DNA of 64,000 nucleotides from Robiginitomaculum_A sp036478535 (GTDB lineage: Bacteria > Pseudomonadota > Alphaproteobacteria > Caulobacterales > Maricaulaceae), in the NCBI GenBank assembly GCA_965224735.1, contig OZ245059.1, forward strand, positions 2,418,001-2,482,000, in the 5' to 3' direction. Numbering within the stretch: position 1 is the stretch's first letter; every line of letters begins with the position of its first letter. The translations under genes and the position numbers were made by a program. Of this stretch, positions 7,315 to 17,800 are shown in pieces. The notes under the pieces are model-generated. The model was given only the letters and a program-made list of their open reading frames with translations, was not told where the DNA came from and made no database searches.

Positions 7315-10128
7315 TTAAGCGTCGCTGTCATCAGGTTTCGTCGGCGTGTTTTCATCAGTTTCTTTTTCATCATCAGACTCCTCAATACGCTCGCTGGAAA
7401 CCACCCGCTCATCGTCTTTAACCCGGATAACCATAACCCCTTTGGATGAGCGGCTAATAATGCTGATGTTTTTGACAGGGCATCGAATAAGTTGGCCGCC
7501 GTCCGTAACAATCATAAGCTGATCATCATCAGATATCGTGAACGAGCGTACAAGTTTTGCTTCTCTCCCGCCCTTGCGGCCTAAATCCTGAGCACTTACG
7601 CCCTGCCCGCCACGGTTCATACAGCGATAATCATAGCTAGACGAGCGCTTGCCATACCCATCATCTGCAAGCGTGAGCATAAACTGCTCCGCCGCTTCAA
7701 GCTCAATTTTGCGCGCCATAGAGAGAATATTTTCATCCCCTTTATCCGTAGTATTAGGCACCGCATCATCCCCCAATGCCCGGCGTTTAGCATTAGCAAA
7801 TTTCATATAGGCACGCGCCTCATCGGTTTCCACGTCCATATGATGCAGAACTGCCATGGAAATGACCTCATCACCATCTTTCAACTTTATCCCGCGCACA
7901 CCGCTAGAAGTCCGCCCGACAAAACGGCGAATATCCGTCACTTTAAAGCGAATAGCTTTACCGTTCGCAGTTGTGAGCAAGACATCGTCGTCTTCGGTAC
8001 ACAAACGCACCGCAACAATACCATCGCCCTCATTTGGTTTCATGGCAATTTTACCGCCACGGTTCACCCGCGTAAAATCAGCCAAGGAATTTCGCCGCAC
8101 ACCGCCAGAGCGCGCTACAAACATGATATCCATGTTTTTCCAATTTTCCTCGTCCACAGGAAGTGCCATGATTGAGTTTATTTGTTCACCCTTGTCAAGA
8201 GGCAAAATATTGACCAATGCCTTTCCGCGCGTATTGGCGCCGCCTATGGGCAATTTCCAGACTTTGAGCCTATACACAATCCCCGTTGAGGAGAAAAACA
8301 GCACAGGCGTATGAGTAGAAGCAACAAATACGGTTGTTACATAATCCTCATCCTTCATGGACATACCAGAGCGTCCTTTTCCGCCTCGCCTTTGGGTACG
8401 GTAAGTATCAAGCGCAGTGCGTTTGATATAACCGCCAGCAGTCACAGTCACGACCATGTCTTCAACTGCGATTAGATCTTCGTCTTCAAACTCAAGACCG
8501 CCTTCAACAAATTCAGACCGTCGCGGCGTTGCAAACTTCTCTCTTACTTCACCAAGTTCTTCTCTGATAATCGTTTGAACGCGAACACGCGAGCGCAAGA
8601 TATCTAGTAAGTCCGTGATTTTTGCGGCCAGTTTTTCAGCTTCAGCCGTAATTTCTTCCATGCCCATAGCGGTTAATTTTTGTAGGCGTAATTCCAAAAT
8701 AGCTTTGGCTTGCTCATCGGTCAGCCTGATCATGCCATCATCTAATAGCTGTGAGCGCGGGTCAGCAATTAATTCAATAAGCGCACGCATACCTTTTGCA
8801 GACCAAACTTTTGCAATCAGTTTTTCTTTGGCTTGCTTAGGGTTAGCGCTATGGCGAATAATTTTGATTATCTCGTCAATATTGGCAACGGCAATCGCAA
8901 GACCAACCAAAACATGAGCCCGCCTGCGCGCTTTTGCCAGATCAAATTTAGAGCGCCGCGCTATCACTTCTTCGCGGAAGATCAAAAATTCTGAGATCAT
9001 CTGGCGCAAATTCATTTGCTCTGGGCGGCCACCGCTGAGCGCCAGCATATTTGACGAGAAATTGCTCTGGAGCTGTGAAAAACGGAAAAGTTGGTTGAGC
9101 ACAACATCGGCGACAACATCACGCCTAAGCTCGATAACGATGCGCATGCCGTCTCTATCGGACTCATCGCGCAAATCAGTAATACCCTCAACCCGTTTCT
9201 CACGCACGAGCTGGGCTATTTTTTTGATAAGGTTGGATTTGTTAACTTGATACGGAATTTCCGTAACAATGATGGCTTCGCGGTCTTTCTTAAAGGGCTC
9301 GATATATGTACGCGCCCGCATTGTGACCGATCCGCGCCCGGTTAAAAGCCCTTGGCGAGCGCCAGATTGGCCTAAAATCAAACCACCAGTGGGAAAATCA
9401 GGCCCTGGAACAATGTCCAAAAGCTGGTTATCTGTAATCTCGCCATTTTCAAGGAGCGCAATACTCGCATCGATAATTTCGCCAAGATTGTGCGGCGCAA
9501 TATTGGTTGCCATACCAACAGCAATGCCTCCAGCCCCATTGACTAGTAAATTCGGGTAACGCGCAGGCAAAACCGTAGGTTCACTCTCGGACGCATCATA
9601 ATTATCCTGGAAACTAACCGTGTCTTTTTCTATATCTGCCAGCAAGAACGCAGCGGGGCTATCCATACGCACTTCTGTATAGCGCATTGCAGCCGGCCGA
9701 TCCCCATCGACAGAGCCAAAGTTCCCTTGCCCGTCCAAAAGCGGCAAACGCATTGAAAAATCTTGAGCAAGGCGCACAAGCGCATCGTAAACAGCACTAT
9801 CACCGTGGGGATGATATTTACCAATAACATCGCCAACAACCCGAGCCGATTTCTTATAGGGCTTTTCGCGAACAAACCCGTTCTCGTGCATGGAGTAAAG
9901 AATACGGCGATGCACAGGCTTAAGACCATCGCGCACATCAGGAATAGCCCGGCTTACGATAACGCTCATAGCGTAATCAAGGTATGAGCGGCTCATTTCT
10001 TCTTCGATTGTAATTGGCGTTACACCAAGATCGCGCGGCGCTTCGCCAACCGCGTTCTCGTCTATTGGCGGTTCATTTCCACCGCCACGATTATCGTCAG
10101 AATTATTATCGTCAATATCGTCACTCAA
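7315..10128 (-). CDS. gyrA: DNA gyrase subunit A
   Basis: The breakage-reunion subunit of gyrase. Motifs: SYLDYAMSVIVSRAIPDVRDGLKPVHRR, the quinolone region HPHGDSAVYDALVRLAQ, the active-site Tyr in AAMRYTEVR, and the GyrA box QRRGGKG that allows DNA wrapping and negative supercoiling. Ser and Asp at the positions equivalent to E. coli 83 and 87 are the sensitive wild-type residues. A 35-residue acidic extension precedes the conserved core. The start is TTG at 10128, preceded by AGGATAAGAA; no ATG lies between it and the core. At 937 residues the length is usual. The gene leads the gyrA-coaD-cyclophilin run. Confidence 0.97.
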   Translation of the reverse strand: MSDDIDDNNSDDNRGGGNEPPIDENAVGEAPRDLGVTPITIEEEMSRSYLDYAMSVIVSRAIPDVRDGLKPVHRRILYSMHENGFVREKPYKKSARVVGDVIGKYHPHGDSAVYDALVRLAQDFSMRLPLLDGQGNFGSVDGDRPAAMRYTEVRMDSPAAFLLADIEKDTVSFQDNYDASESEPTVLPARYPNLLVNGAGGIAVGMATNIAPHNLGEIIDASIALLENGEITDNQLLDIVPGPDFPTGGLILGQSGARQGLLTGRGSVTMRARTYIEPFKKDREAIIVTEIPYQVNKSNLIKKIAQLVREKRVEGITDLRDESDRDGMRIVIELRRDVVADVVLNQLFRFSQLQSNFSSNMLALSGGRPEQMNLRQMISEFLIFREEVIARRSKFDLAKARRRAHVLVGLAIAVANIDEIIKIIRHSANPKQAKEKLIAKVWSAKGMRALIELIADPRSQLLDDGMIRLTDEQAKAILELRLQKLTAMGMEEITAEAEKLAAKITDLLDILRSRVRVQTIIREELGEVREKFATPRRSEFVEGGLEFEDEDLIAVEDMVVTVTAGGYIKRTALDTYRTQRRGGKGRSGMSMKDEDYVTTVFVASTHTPVLFFSSTGIVYRLKVWKLPIGGANTRGKALVNILPLDKGEQINSIMALPVDEENWKNMDIMFVARSGGVRRNSLADFTRVNRGGKIAMKPNEGDGIVAVRLCTEDDDVLLTTANGKAIRFKVTDIRRFVGRTSSGVRGIKLKDGDEVISMAVLHHMDVETDEARAYMKFANAKRRALGDDAVPNTTDKGDENILSMARKIELEAAEQFMLTLADDGYGKRSSSYDYRCMNRGGQGVSAQDLGRKGGREAKLVRSFTISDDDQLMIVTDGGQLIRCPVKNISIISRSSKGVMVIRVKDDERVVSSERIEESDDEKETDENTPTKPDDSDA

Positions 10129-10140
10129 ATTCTTATCCTA

Positions 10141-10166
10141 CTGTGCTGATTAACTGTGCTGATTAA
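10141..10166. repeat. Tandem 13-bp direct repeat upstream of gyrA
   Basis: CTGTGCTGATTAA occurs twice back to back at 10141-10153 and 10154-10166, starting 13 bp before the gyrA start codon. It may be simple slippage or a leader element. The remaining intergenic sequence to 10342 shows nothing further. Confidence 0.8.
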
Positions 10167-10342
10167 TTCGAAAATAAACTCAAATGGTCAAACAATGCCG
10201 CTTTAAATTCACATTCCGAATCGCATGAAAATACGGGAAAATCATAACATTGTTTTAACGTTTCAGCAAATGTTTGCCATCAAAAAACATGGAAAGAACA
10301 AAACAGAAATAACACTAAATAAAGAGGCGTGTTTTCTGTTTA

Positions 10343-12181
10343 TCAAGCCGCTATCTTAGATTGTTTTAATGGTGTCTCTGGCAGTATTTTAGCTGTCTTC
10401 ACTTTGGACCGCATAACATTCGCGATAGCTTTCTCCAGTTGCGACCAACTTAGCGGTTTGGAAATATACTCATCCACACCAACATACTCATCCACACCAA
10501 TTGCCAAACATTTCTTGCAATCACTATTCATGGCACTCGCCGTCATAGCGATAATAGGAACACTGGCATAAGACTTCTCGCTTGCACGAATAAGACGCGT
10601 CGCCTCTATGCCGCCAAGATTTACCATTTGTAAGTTCATCAACACGAAGTCAAAATACTGTTTCTCAAGCGCATCGATCGCCTCAAACCCATTGCTTGTC
10701 GAGACAACATCAAGGCCAAATGACTGCATAAGAAGCAATAACATTTGCGTGTTATTTTCATTGTCTTCAACAACAAGGCAACGAAGTCCAGAAAAACTAC
10801 TCTTTGGAGTTTCTTTATAGTGTTCTTCTTTAGGCAGTGCCTTACGGCCTGATATTCTCGCAATAATAGACATTGCAAATGTCGCACCCTCTCCAAACTC
10901 ACTGGTGACACTAATGTCTCCATCCATTAGACGGCATAATTTTCGGGTAATTGCTAGCCCTAGGCCAGTACCACCAAATTTGCGTGCCGTTCCTATTTCT
11001 GCCTGAGAAAACGGTTTAAATAATTTTGTAATACTCTCTTTTCTAATACCAATACCTGTATCTTGCACTGCAAGTGTCAAATTATACACATCTTCATATT
11101 TACTACCTGTTGTTGTCACAATTATTTGACCTTTGCACGGCGTAAACTTAATCGCATTGTTGATTAAGTTATTCACACATTGGCGAAAGCGCATTGGATC
11201 AAGCTGTACAACCTCTGGCAATCCCTTTTGTTTTTCAAACACTAAACTAATTTGCTTTTTATCAGCAAGCGGTTTCCAAAAAGAATACAAATCATGCAAA
11301 AGCTCGTCCAAGTCGACGTCCATATATTCTATCGTAATACCTTCTGCTTCAATTTTTGAAAGATCCAAAATATCATTAAGCAGTGCCAAAAGCATTTTTC
11401 CACTATCTTGTATCAGGCTAACGTTCCTAATTTGCCCCGTTGTCATAGACTCGGTCAATAAGACATCAGACAGCCCCAATATGCCGTTAAGCGGCGTTCT
11501 TAGTTCATGGTTTATATTAGCAAAAAAAATCAATTTTTCTTGATTGGTTTTCTCGGCATCCGCGTGTGCTTTTTCTAACTTCATGCGGATTTCGTCCTGT
11601 TCCAACTTGAAGGCGACAATCTTCTGTTTCCTCTTGTGAGCAGAAAACAAGAAACCACCGAGTATCGTTAAATAGGCAACGGTTGCAAGCACAGCCATTG
11701 AGAATATTCTCTCCGTGCGAGTTTCATATAAAAACCAAGCAATGAGCATCAAATAGGGCGTTGCGACGAGCAGAGCCATGCGTACTGATGTACGGTATTT
11801 ATTGATGACTAATAAAAACCCCATGCCAAGCATCATTATTGCAATAACATCATCTTGGCCCTGGCCAGCCTGCCAGACCATAAACGGCGCGATCCCCCAA
11901 ACCATGGCCGTAAAGGCAGCAATTGCGAGGCTAGATTTACTATCAGGGTTATCAGTAAGTGCACCCTTAAAAACACGTATACGTGGCACCAGAATGACAA
12001 TGGTAATAAGAACAGCCCATATAGCGGCCATTTCCAAACCAACGGACATAAAGATTGCTCCAGACCACAAAACAGCAATAACCAATAACTTGGGTAAAGA
12101 ATCTTCTACGTGTACATTTTTTGAGATAAATTTTTGCGCATTTTCTTGCGTCTTACGTTGCTTTATATCCACAAATTCCAC
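10343..12181 (-). CDS. Hybrid sensor histidine kinase with a degenerate receiver domain
   Basis: Residues 30-170 hold several hydrophobic segments, so the sensor is membrane-embedded with no obvious ligand domain. A coiled coil follows (residues 180-210). HisKA carries the phosphorylated His in FFANINHELRTPLNGILG. The ATPase domain has NNLINNAIKFTP, DTGIGI and FGGTGLGLAI. The receiver begins CLVVEDNENNTQ but the phospho-acceptor position reads VLMNLQM, with Asn in place of Asp; Thr (IAMTASA) and Lys (SKPL) remain. An 18-bp duplication gives GVDEY twice before that Lys. GTG at 12181 is the listed start; GTG at 12172 is an alternative. The kinase half looks active, while the receiver can hardly be phosphorylated. 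Confidence 0.9.
   Translation of the reverse strand: MEFVDIKQRKTQENAQKFISKNVHVEDSLPKLLVIAVLWSGAIFMSVGLEMAAIWAVLITIVILVPRIRVFKGALTDNPDSKSSLAIAAFTAMVWGIAPFMVWQAGQGQDDVIAIMMLGMGFLLVINKYRTSVRMALLVATPYLMLIAWFLYETRTERIFSMAVLATVAYLTILGGFLFSAHKRKQKIVAFKLEQDEIRMKLEKAHADAEKTNQEKLIFFANINHELRTPLNGILGLSDVLLTESMTTGQIRNVSLIQDSGKMLLALLNDILDLSKIEAEGITIEYMDVDLDELLHDLYSFWKPLADKKQISLVFEKQKGLPEVVQLDPMRFRQCVNNLINNAIKFTPCKGQIIVTTTGSKYEDVYNLTLAVQDTGIGIRKESITKLFKPFSQAEIGTARKFGGTGLGLAITRKLCRLMDGDISVTSEFGEGATFAMSIIARISGRKALPKEEHYKETPKSSFSGLRCLVVEDNENNTQMLLLLMQSFGLDVVSTSNGFEAIDALEKQYFDFVLMNLQMVNLGGIEATRLIRASEKSYASVPIIAMTASAMNSDCKKCLAIGVDEYVGVDEYISKPLSWSQLEKAIANVMRSKVKTAKILPETPLKQSKIAA
10466..10501. repeat. In-frame 18-bp tandem duplication within the receiver domain
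   Basis: Units 10466-10483 and 10484-10501 are identical except for the last base and encode GVDEYV and GVDEYI. It inserts six residues in the loop just before the conserved Lys of the receiver. Confidence 0.9.
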
Positions 12182-12360
12182 CCAATAATATGACAGAATG
12201 AGTTATAGAGACAATACCCTAAAATTTTGCTAATAAATAAAAATTTATGCTGTATAATTTGTAAATGAACAACCCCATCCCAAGGAACGAAGTATCAAAA
12301 GAGTGTAAATGAATATATTCGCTCACGCGAATCTTCTAAGCCGCAAGCGGCGGGGAATAA

Positions 12361-12376
12361 AACCTAAAAAAAGGTT
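12361..12376 (-). terminator. Weak candidate terminator after the DUF2330 gene
   Basis: AACC/GGTT arms with a T-rich loop, followed on the minus strand by TTTATT. A second hairpin, GCCGC-TT-GCGGC, lies about 20 bp further on. The stem is short, so this is tentative. Confidence 0.3.
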
Positions 12377-12385
12377 AAATTAGAC

Positions 12386-13795
12386 CTAATCATCAGGCCA
12401 AATACGGTTCCACCAATCGTTCTTTTTCGGGTTATTTTCTAAGTTAAATTTCTTGCCTTTTCCATTTTTATCTATCTTGCCATTAATATATGTACGCTCC
12501 CACCCAGTAAGATTAGCCAGCGTATTTATTTCTTTATCAAGGCGTTTGTTAACCTGTTTTTTGTAATCAAGCGCGGCTTCACATGTCATTTCACCTTGAT
12601 AAGGGTGGCGCATAATATATCGCCCTTGAAAATTTTTGCGATTGCCTGTTTCATGAAACTTCAAATCTTCTGGAAAACTCTGTGCGTCATAACGCACATG
12701 CAGGCGCGTCACATAAACATTATTTGCTTGCGAACGGCGCGGCATCACACGACGTTTTTGCACCGGCGTAGGCTTATCAACGTCACCAAGCCAAAACACG
12801 CCAAGTTCTCTTAACTCTTCATTAGAGAGCGGGTCAGCCGCGCACGGATCACACCATCCCATATCCCAAGCATATTCCATAAACACACCATTGCCGCCCT
12901 GTTTTCGTACAGTCTCGCCGTACATATCTTTGTAAAAGGTGCCAAAATCGTCTTTAACAAAAACTGGAATTTCCTTATCGGATGGAATTTTTTGAGTGCG
13001 GTAATTGGTTGTTTCTACGCGTCCATTTTTTGTTAACGCATAGACAAACAAATCCTGCGTCCCTTTAGAATTTAGTGTGCCAAGACGGATGGGGAGCATA
13101 AATTTTGGACTCTCAAAAGCCACAGCTATAGGGCGCAGCATTTCGCCGCCAATTTTAGCTTTTTCTTCAAGGTTAACTTTGGCAACAAAAAACTTCATGT
13201 CCTGGCGAATATAACTGCGCAAAATGTTCCCCGCGCCCTTTGGCAGTTGATAGCCATTATCTGTCAACCATGTCTGAAGGCCATCGCTTTCTTTGGCCGA
13301 TAGTATGAGAATATCATACTCACCCACAGAAAAACTCTCTTCAATCGTTACGCCAAGACTTTCCGCTTCTACTCGGGTAACGTCCATTGTAACGGGTGGA
13401 TTCACCGTCATTCTTGACATCATGCGGAGCTCAGATTGCGGCGGCACACATGGATCTGGATCAAAATATTCCACCAAGCGCGGCGCTGTGTAAGCGTCCA
13501 GATGATCAAGGATAGAGGCTTTAGAGATATGAACTTGCTCTTTGGTGATTACAGTTGGCACTGGAATGACCATAGCAAATTCTGTTGGCTCGCCTTGATA
13601 ATCATTGGCCATAGTGATGACAGTACGATCGCCATCGCGCACAAGCACAACTTTGGAACTTTCGTTAAACAGATCCGTGCCGCCTTTGGCTACATAGAAA
13701 CCGCAAAATGCTGCCGCTGGAACGCCAAATGCTAGCACGCTCATAAGCGCTGTAGAGCCTAAAGTGCTACGAATAAGTTTGAATGGTTTTGTCAT
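12386..13795 (-). CDS. DUF2330 domain exported protein
   Basis: ATG at 13795 follows GGGAG and starts a signal peptide (STALMSVLAFGVPAAAFCGFYVA). The mature part has the DUF2330 features: CGFYVAKGGTDLFNESSKV, VLVRDGDRTVITMANDYQG, FAMVIPVPT and DPDPCVPP. Cysteines at several positions may form disulfides. The family has no established function. Its start lies inside the 3' end of the RnfD-like membrane gene (29-bp overlap), so the two are translated together and probably act together at the inner membrane and periplasm. The longer reading frame up to 13882 lacks a ribosome binding site and would spoil the signal peptide. Confidence 0.85.
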   Translation of the reverse strand: MTKPFKLIRSTLGSTALMSVLAFGVPAAAFCGFYVAKGGTDLFNESSKVVLVRDGDRTVITMANDYQGEPTEFAMVIPVPTVITKEQVHISKASILDHLDAYTAPRLVEYFDPDPCVPPQSELRMMSRMTVNPPVTMDVTRVEAESLGVTIEESFSVGEYDILILSAKESDGLQTWLTDNGYQLPKGAGNILRSYIRQDMKFFVAKVNLEEKAKIGGEMLRPIAVAFESPKFMLPIRLGTLNSKGTQDLFVYALTKNGRVETTNYRTQKIPSDKEIPVFVKDDFGTFYKDMYGETVRKQGGNGVFMEYAWDMGWCDPCAADPLSNEELRELGVFWLGDVDKPTPVQKRRVMPRRSQANNVYVTRLHVRYDAQSFPEDLKFHETGNRKNFQGRYIMRHPYQGEMTCEAALDYKKQVNKRLDKEINTLANLTGWERTYINGKIDKNGKGKKFNLENNPKKNDWWNRIWPDD

Positions 13796-14660
13796 GAGAA
13801 ACTCCCTTGGGGTTTTGGTTTTGAATGAATTTTGGCCATTGATAAGCCTTGGCCAGAAACAGATGGTCGAACACAGGAACAAGCGGCGCGGTAAATATCA
13901 GTGCATAAATAATACCCGCCGAATTGTAGAAAAATGTTTGTATTGTAAAGCCAATACTCGCCACAAACGCCGCATAGAAAAACCGCCCCAGCCGTGCATT
14001 TGGCGTAGTCATTGGATCAGAGATCATAAAAAAGGCAAATAGCAGCATAGCCCCGCTTTGTAATTGATGCACGGGTATAGAGAGCGGATCGCCCAGCCAG
14101 AGCGCGCGGATAAATGTTAGGCTTGCATAAATAATGAGGAAAAATACGGTTAAATCCCATGACCGCGCTTTACCCGTAACCAATATGCCAAGCCCTGTTA
14201 TCCAGAGTATGAGCATAGGCGCGCTACCCCACTGCCCAGGCGATACCCAAGCCCCTGCAAACAATAGTGCCACAATAACGATGCCAAAATTTGCTGGGTT
14301 AAAAATATGTTTTCCCTTAGATCGGATTAGATATTTTGATCCAATGGCCAATATCCCTGCCGCAAGCGAGAGCCAGATAGAACTTGTACGTAATAATAAT
14401 GTTAGCGAGAGTGACGAAATAAGCGGGCTGCGAATATCAAATTTTTTACCGATACTTTTATCACAAAAAATCTGCGTCCCGATAGCCGCGCCGATGCAGG
14501 CCAGTGCATGCCACCACGGAATAACGAAGCCAAATTTAAAAATCCCGATAAAGATGAGCGAAGATAAAATACCAATTTGATAATGCCGAGGATCTAGCAC
14601 AAAGAAAGCCCAAAGCTTTCGAACTTTTTGATGAAATGCCTGCGCCTGAAGAGTGTCCAT
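13767..14660 (-). CDS. RnfD/NqrB-like integral membrane protein
   Basis: About nine hydrophobic segments cover most of the roughly 300 residues. RNPANFGIVIVALL-like sequence (IFNPANFGIV) and the SDPMTTPNARLGR loop match the NQR2/RnfD/RnfE family, whose members carry covalently bound flavin on a Thr in the S(D/E)xTT-type motif and a second flavin-binding Thr elsewhere. No other Rnf or Nqr genes are present, so a full ion-pumping complex is not encoded here. The partner is the DUF2330 gene overlapping its 3' end. Start at 14660 has GGGAG close upstream; ATG at 14675 is an alternative. Confidence 0.8.
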   Translation of the reverse strand: MDTLQAQAFHQKVRKLWAFFVLDPRHYQIGILSSLIFIGIFKFGFVIPWWHALACIGAAIGTQIFCDKSIGKKFDIRSPLISSLSLTLLLRTSSIWLSLAAGILAIGSKYLIRSKGKHIFNPANFGIVIVALLFAGAWVSPGQWGSAPMLILWITGLGILVTGKARSWDLTVFFLIIYASLTFIRALWLGDPLSIPVHQLQSGAMLLFAFFMISDPMTTPNARLGRFFYAAFVASIGFTIQTFFYNSAGIIYALIFTAPLVPVFDHLFLAKAYQWPKFIQNQNPKGVSHDKTIQTYS

Positions 14661-14813
14661 AATCTCCCATACCATAAAAATGAAGGCAAGAACATGGTAG
14701 AATTACAGTTATTCTATTACATTTTGTAAAAATTCTCTATATTACATGGCAATCCCTTCTCTTGAAATGATAAGTTAATACCGCTAACACCGCTTAATAC
14801 AGGGACTATATAA

Positions 14814-17800
14814 TTAAGTATTGTCTATTTCCAAAAGCAAATCTTTTGCATCAACGCCATCGCCAATAGACACGCAAAGCCGGCTCACCTTGCCATCACG
14901 GTTTGCATATATTGCCGTTTCCATTTTCATGGCCTCTAGGGTGAGAACCAAATCACCTTTCTTGACCATTTGCCCTTCTTGCACAGCGATCGACATGATC
15001 ACGCTCGGCAAAGGCGCGCCAATATGCGCGGGGTTGGTATCGTCAGCTTTTTCGGCGCGTTTAATGCTCGGCGTTGCCGATCTGTTTGGCACTTTGATAG
15101 AGCGCGGCTGACCGTTAAGCTCGAAAAACACTTTGACATTACCCTGCGGATCAACGGCTGAGAATGCCATAAGGCGAATGGTTAAAACCTTACCTGGCTC
15201 TAGCTCAACATTGATCTCCTCTTGCAGTTTCATACCGTAGAAAAACGTCGATGTTGGCAATTTAGACACAGGGCCATAATCTTTCATGGCCCCGTAAAAC
15301 GCTTTAAAAACAGCTGGATATAGCAAGTAACTGGTGATTTGCTCGGGGTTAAAATCACGGCCATATAGCTCTTTCAGCTCTGCTCCTGCTTGGTCAAAAT
15401 TCACATCTTTTAACAATTTCCCGGGACGCTCGGTTAGGGATTTTACGCCGCGCAGAACTTTCTTTTGTAATGCCTTTGGAAACCCGCCTGGCGGCTGACC
15501 AAGATCCCCCTTAAAGAATGACACCACAGAATTTGGAAAGGAAAATTCTTTGCCAGGGTCCTCAATATCTGCCCGGTTCAAATCTGCGCTGACCATAGCC
15601 AAAGCCAGATCGCCAACCACTTTTGATGACGGCGTTACTTTGGGAATGTCGCCAAACATGGCGTTAACATCCGAATATGTTTTTGCAATTTGAGGCCATT
15701 TTGCATACAGGCCAAGCGAACGAGCCTGCTCTTGCAAATTAGTAAACTGGCCGCCTGGCATTTCATGCAGATAAACCTCGGAAGCCCCTGATTTAAGATT
15801 TGGTTCAAAGGCCACATATTGCTCACGTACCTGTCCCCAGTAATTCGACATCTCCAAGATCGCCGCAGTGTCTAGGCCCGTATCGCGCTCTTGTCCTTTG
15901 AGGGCATTAACAACAGAGCCCAGATTAGGCTGGGACGTTAGTCCCGAGAAACTATCCATCGCCAAATCAACGGCGTCAACGCCTGCGTCAATAGCGGCCA
16001 TAACCGTGCTGGACGCAATGCCCGTACTGTCATGAGTGTGAAAGTGAACAGGCAAGCCAGTTTCTTCTTTTAGGGTTTTGACCAAAATTGTTGCCGCAGC
16101 GGGCTTTAGCAGGCCCGCCATATCTTTGATCGCAAGAATATGAACGCCCGCAGATTTAAGATCACGACCCATGCCTATGAAATAATCTAGGTCAAATTTA
16201 GTGCGTTTGGGGTCTAGAATATCGCCCGTATAACAAATCGCTCCCTCGCACAATTTTCCAGTTTCCAAAACCGTATCAATGGCTACCCACATATTCTCCA
16301 CCCAATTCAGGCTATCAAATACACGGAATAAATCCACGCCATTACTGGCCGCTTGGGTAACAAATGTTCGCACCACATTATCGGGATAGTTCTTATAACC
16401 AACCGCGTTTGAGCCACGCAGAAGCATTTGCAGCAAAACATTCGGCGCGGCCTTGCGGATTTTGCGCAGGCGCTCCCACGGATCCTCTTGCAAAAACCGC
16501 ATGGCCACATCAAATGTCGCCCCGCCCCAACACTCTAGGCTCAGCAGGTTGGAAAAGTTCGCCGCATAGGCGGGCGCAGCGCCAAGAATATCATAGCTGC
16601 GCATACGCGTAGCCAGCAAGGATTGATGGGCATCACGCATGGTTGTGTCCGTGATCAGGACTTGCTTTTGCGCCAGCATCCATTTTGAAAATGCATCTGG
16701 TCCGTGGGCGTCGAGCCTGTCTTTGCTACCCGCCAATAAAGTGCCTGGTTTTGCAATAGGAGCAATAGGCGACTTTAAATCTGCGCGCGGCAAAGCCCGG
16801 TCTTTGGTTTGCGGATGGCCGTTGACAGATACATCGGCGATATATCGCAACAAGCGCGTGGCGCGGTTTCTACGCAGCGGAAACACGAACAGGTCAGGTG
16901 TGTTATCAATAAACCGCGTAGTATATGTAGCGGCTTTGAACGTGGGGTGATTTATGACGTTTTCCAAAAACGGAATATTGGTAGCAATGCCGCGTATACG
17001 AAACTCGCGCAATGCTCTGTCCATACGGGACAAGGCTTCGGGTTGGCTGGGTGCCCACGCCGTCACTTTTTCCAACAAACTATCATAAAAGCGGGTGATC
17101 ACTGCGCCTGAATAGGCTGGGCCGCCGTCGAGCCTAATACCAAACCCCATAGCGCTACGGTATGTTGTGATGCGGCCATAATCTGGCACAAAATTGCTGT
17201 CGGGGTCTTCGGACGTGATGCGGCACTGAATAGCGCAGCCATTAATGTTGATATCTTTTTGATCTGGCACGCCGCAAGCGTCTACATCACCAATTTTTGC
17301 ACCTTCCGCAACACGGATTTGCGCTTTGACAATATCAATACCCGTGATTTCTTCGGTGACCGTATGCTCGACTTGTAGGCGCGGATTGACCTCGATAAAA
17401 TAAAATGCGCCCGTATCGACATCCATCAAAAACTCAACTGTGCCCGCATTTTGATAGCCTACATGATTCATCAGGTTTAATGCTTGATTGCAAATGTCGG
17501 TTTGCTGCGTTGCGTCCAGATAGGGCGCGGGCGCGCGCTCGACAATTTTTTGGTGGCGGCGCTGCACCGAACAATCCCGCTCAAACAAATGCACAATTGT
17601 ACCATGCAAATCGGCGATGATTTGTACTTCCACATGACGGGCTTTGGTGACGAGCTTTTCCAGATAAACTTCGTCACGGCCAAAAGCCGATTTAGCTTCG
17701 CGCTTACCCGATAGCACTTGCTTCTCTAGCTCGTCCTCAGTGTGGATAATGCGCATGCCGCGCCCGCCGCCGCCCCAACTCGCCTTAAGCATGAGCGGGT

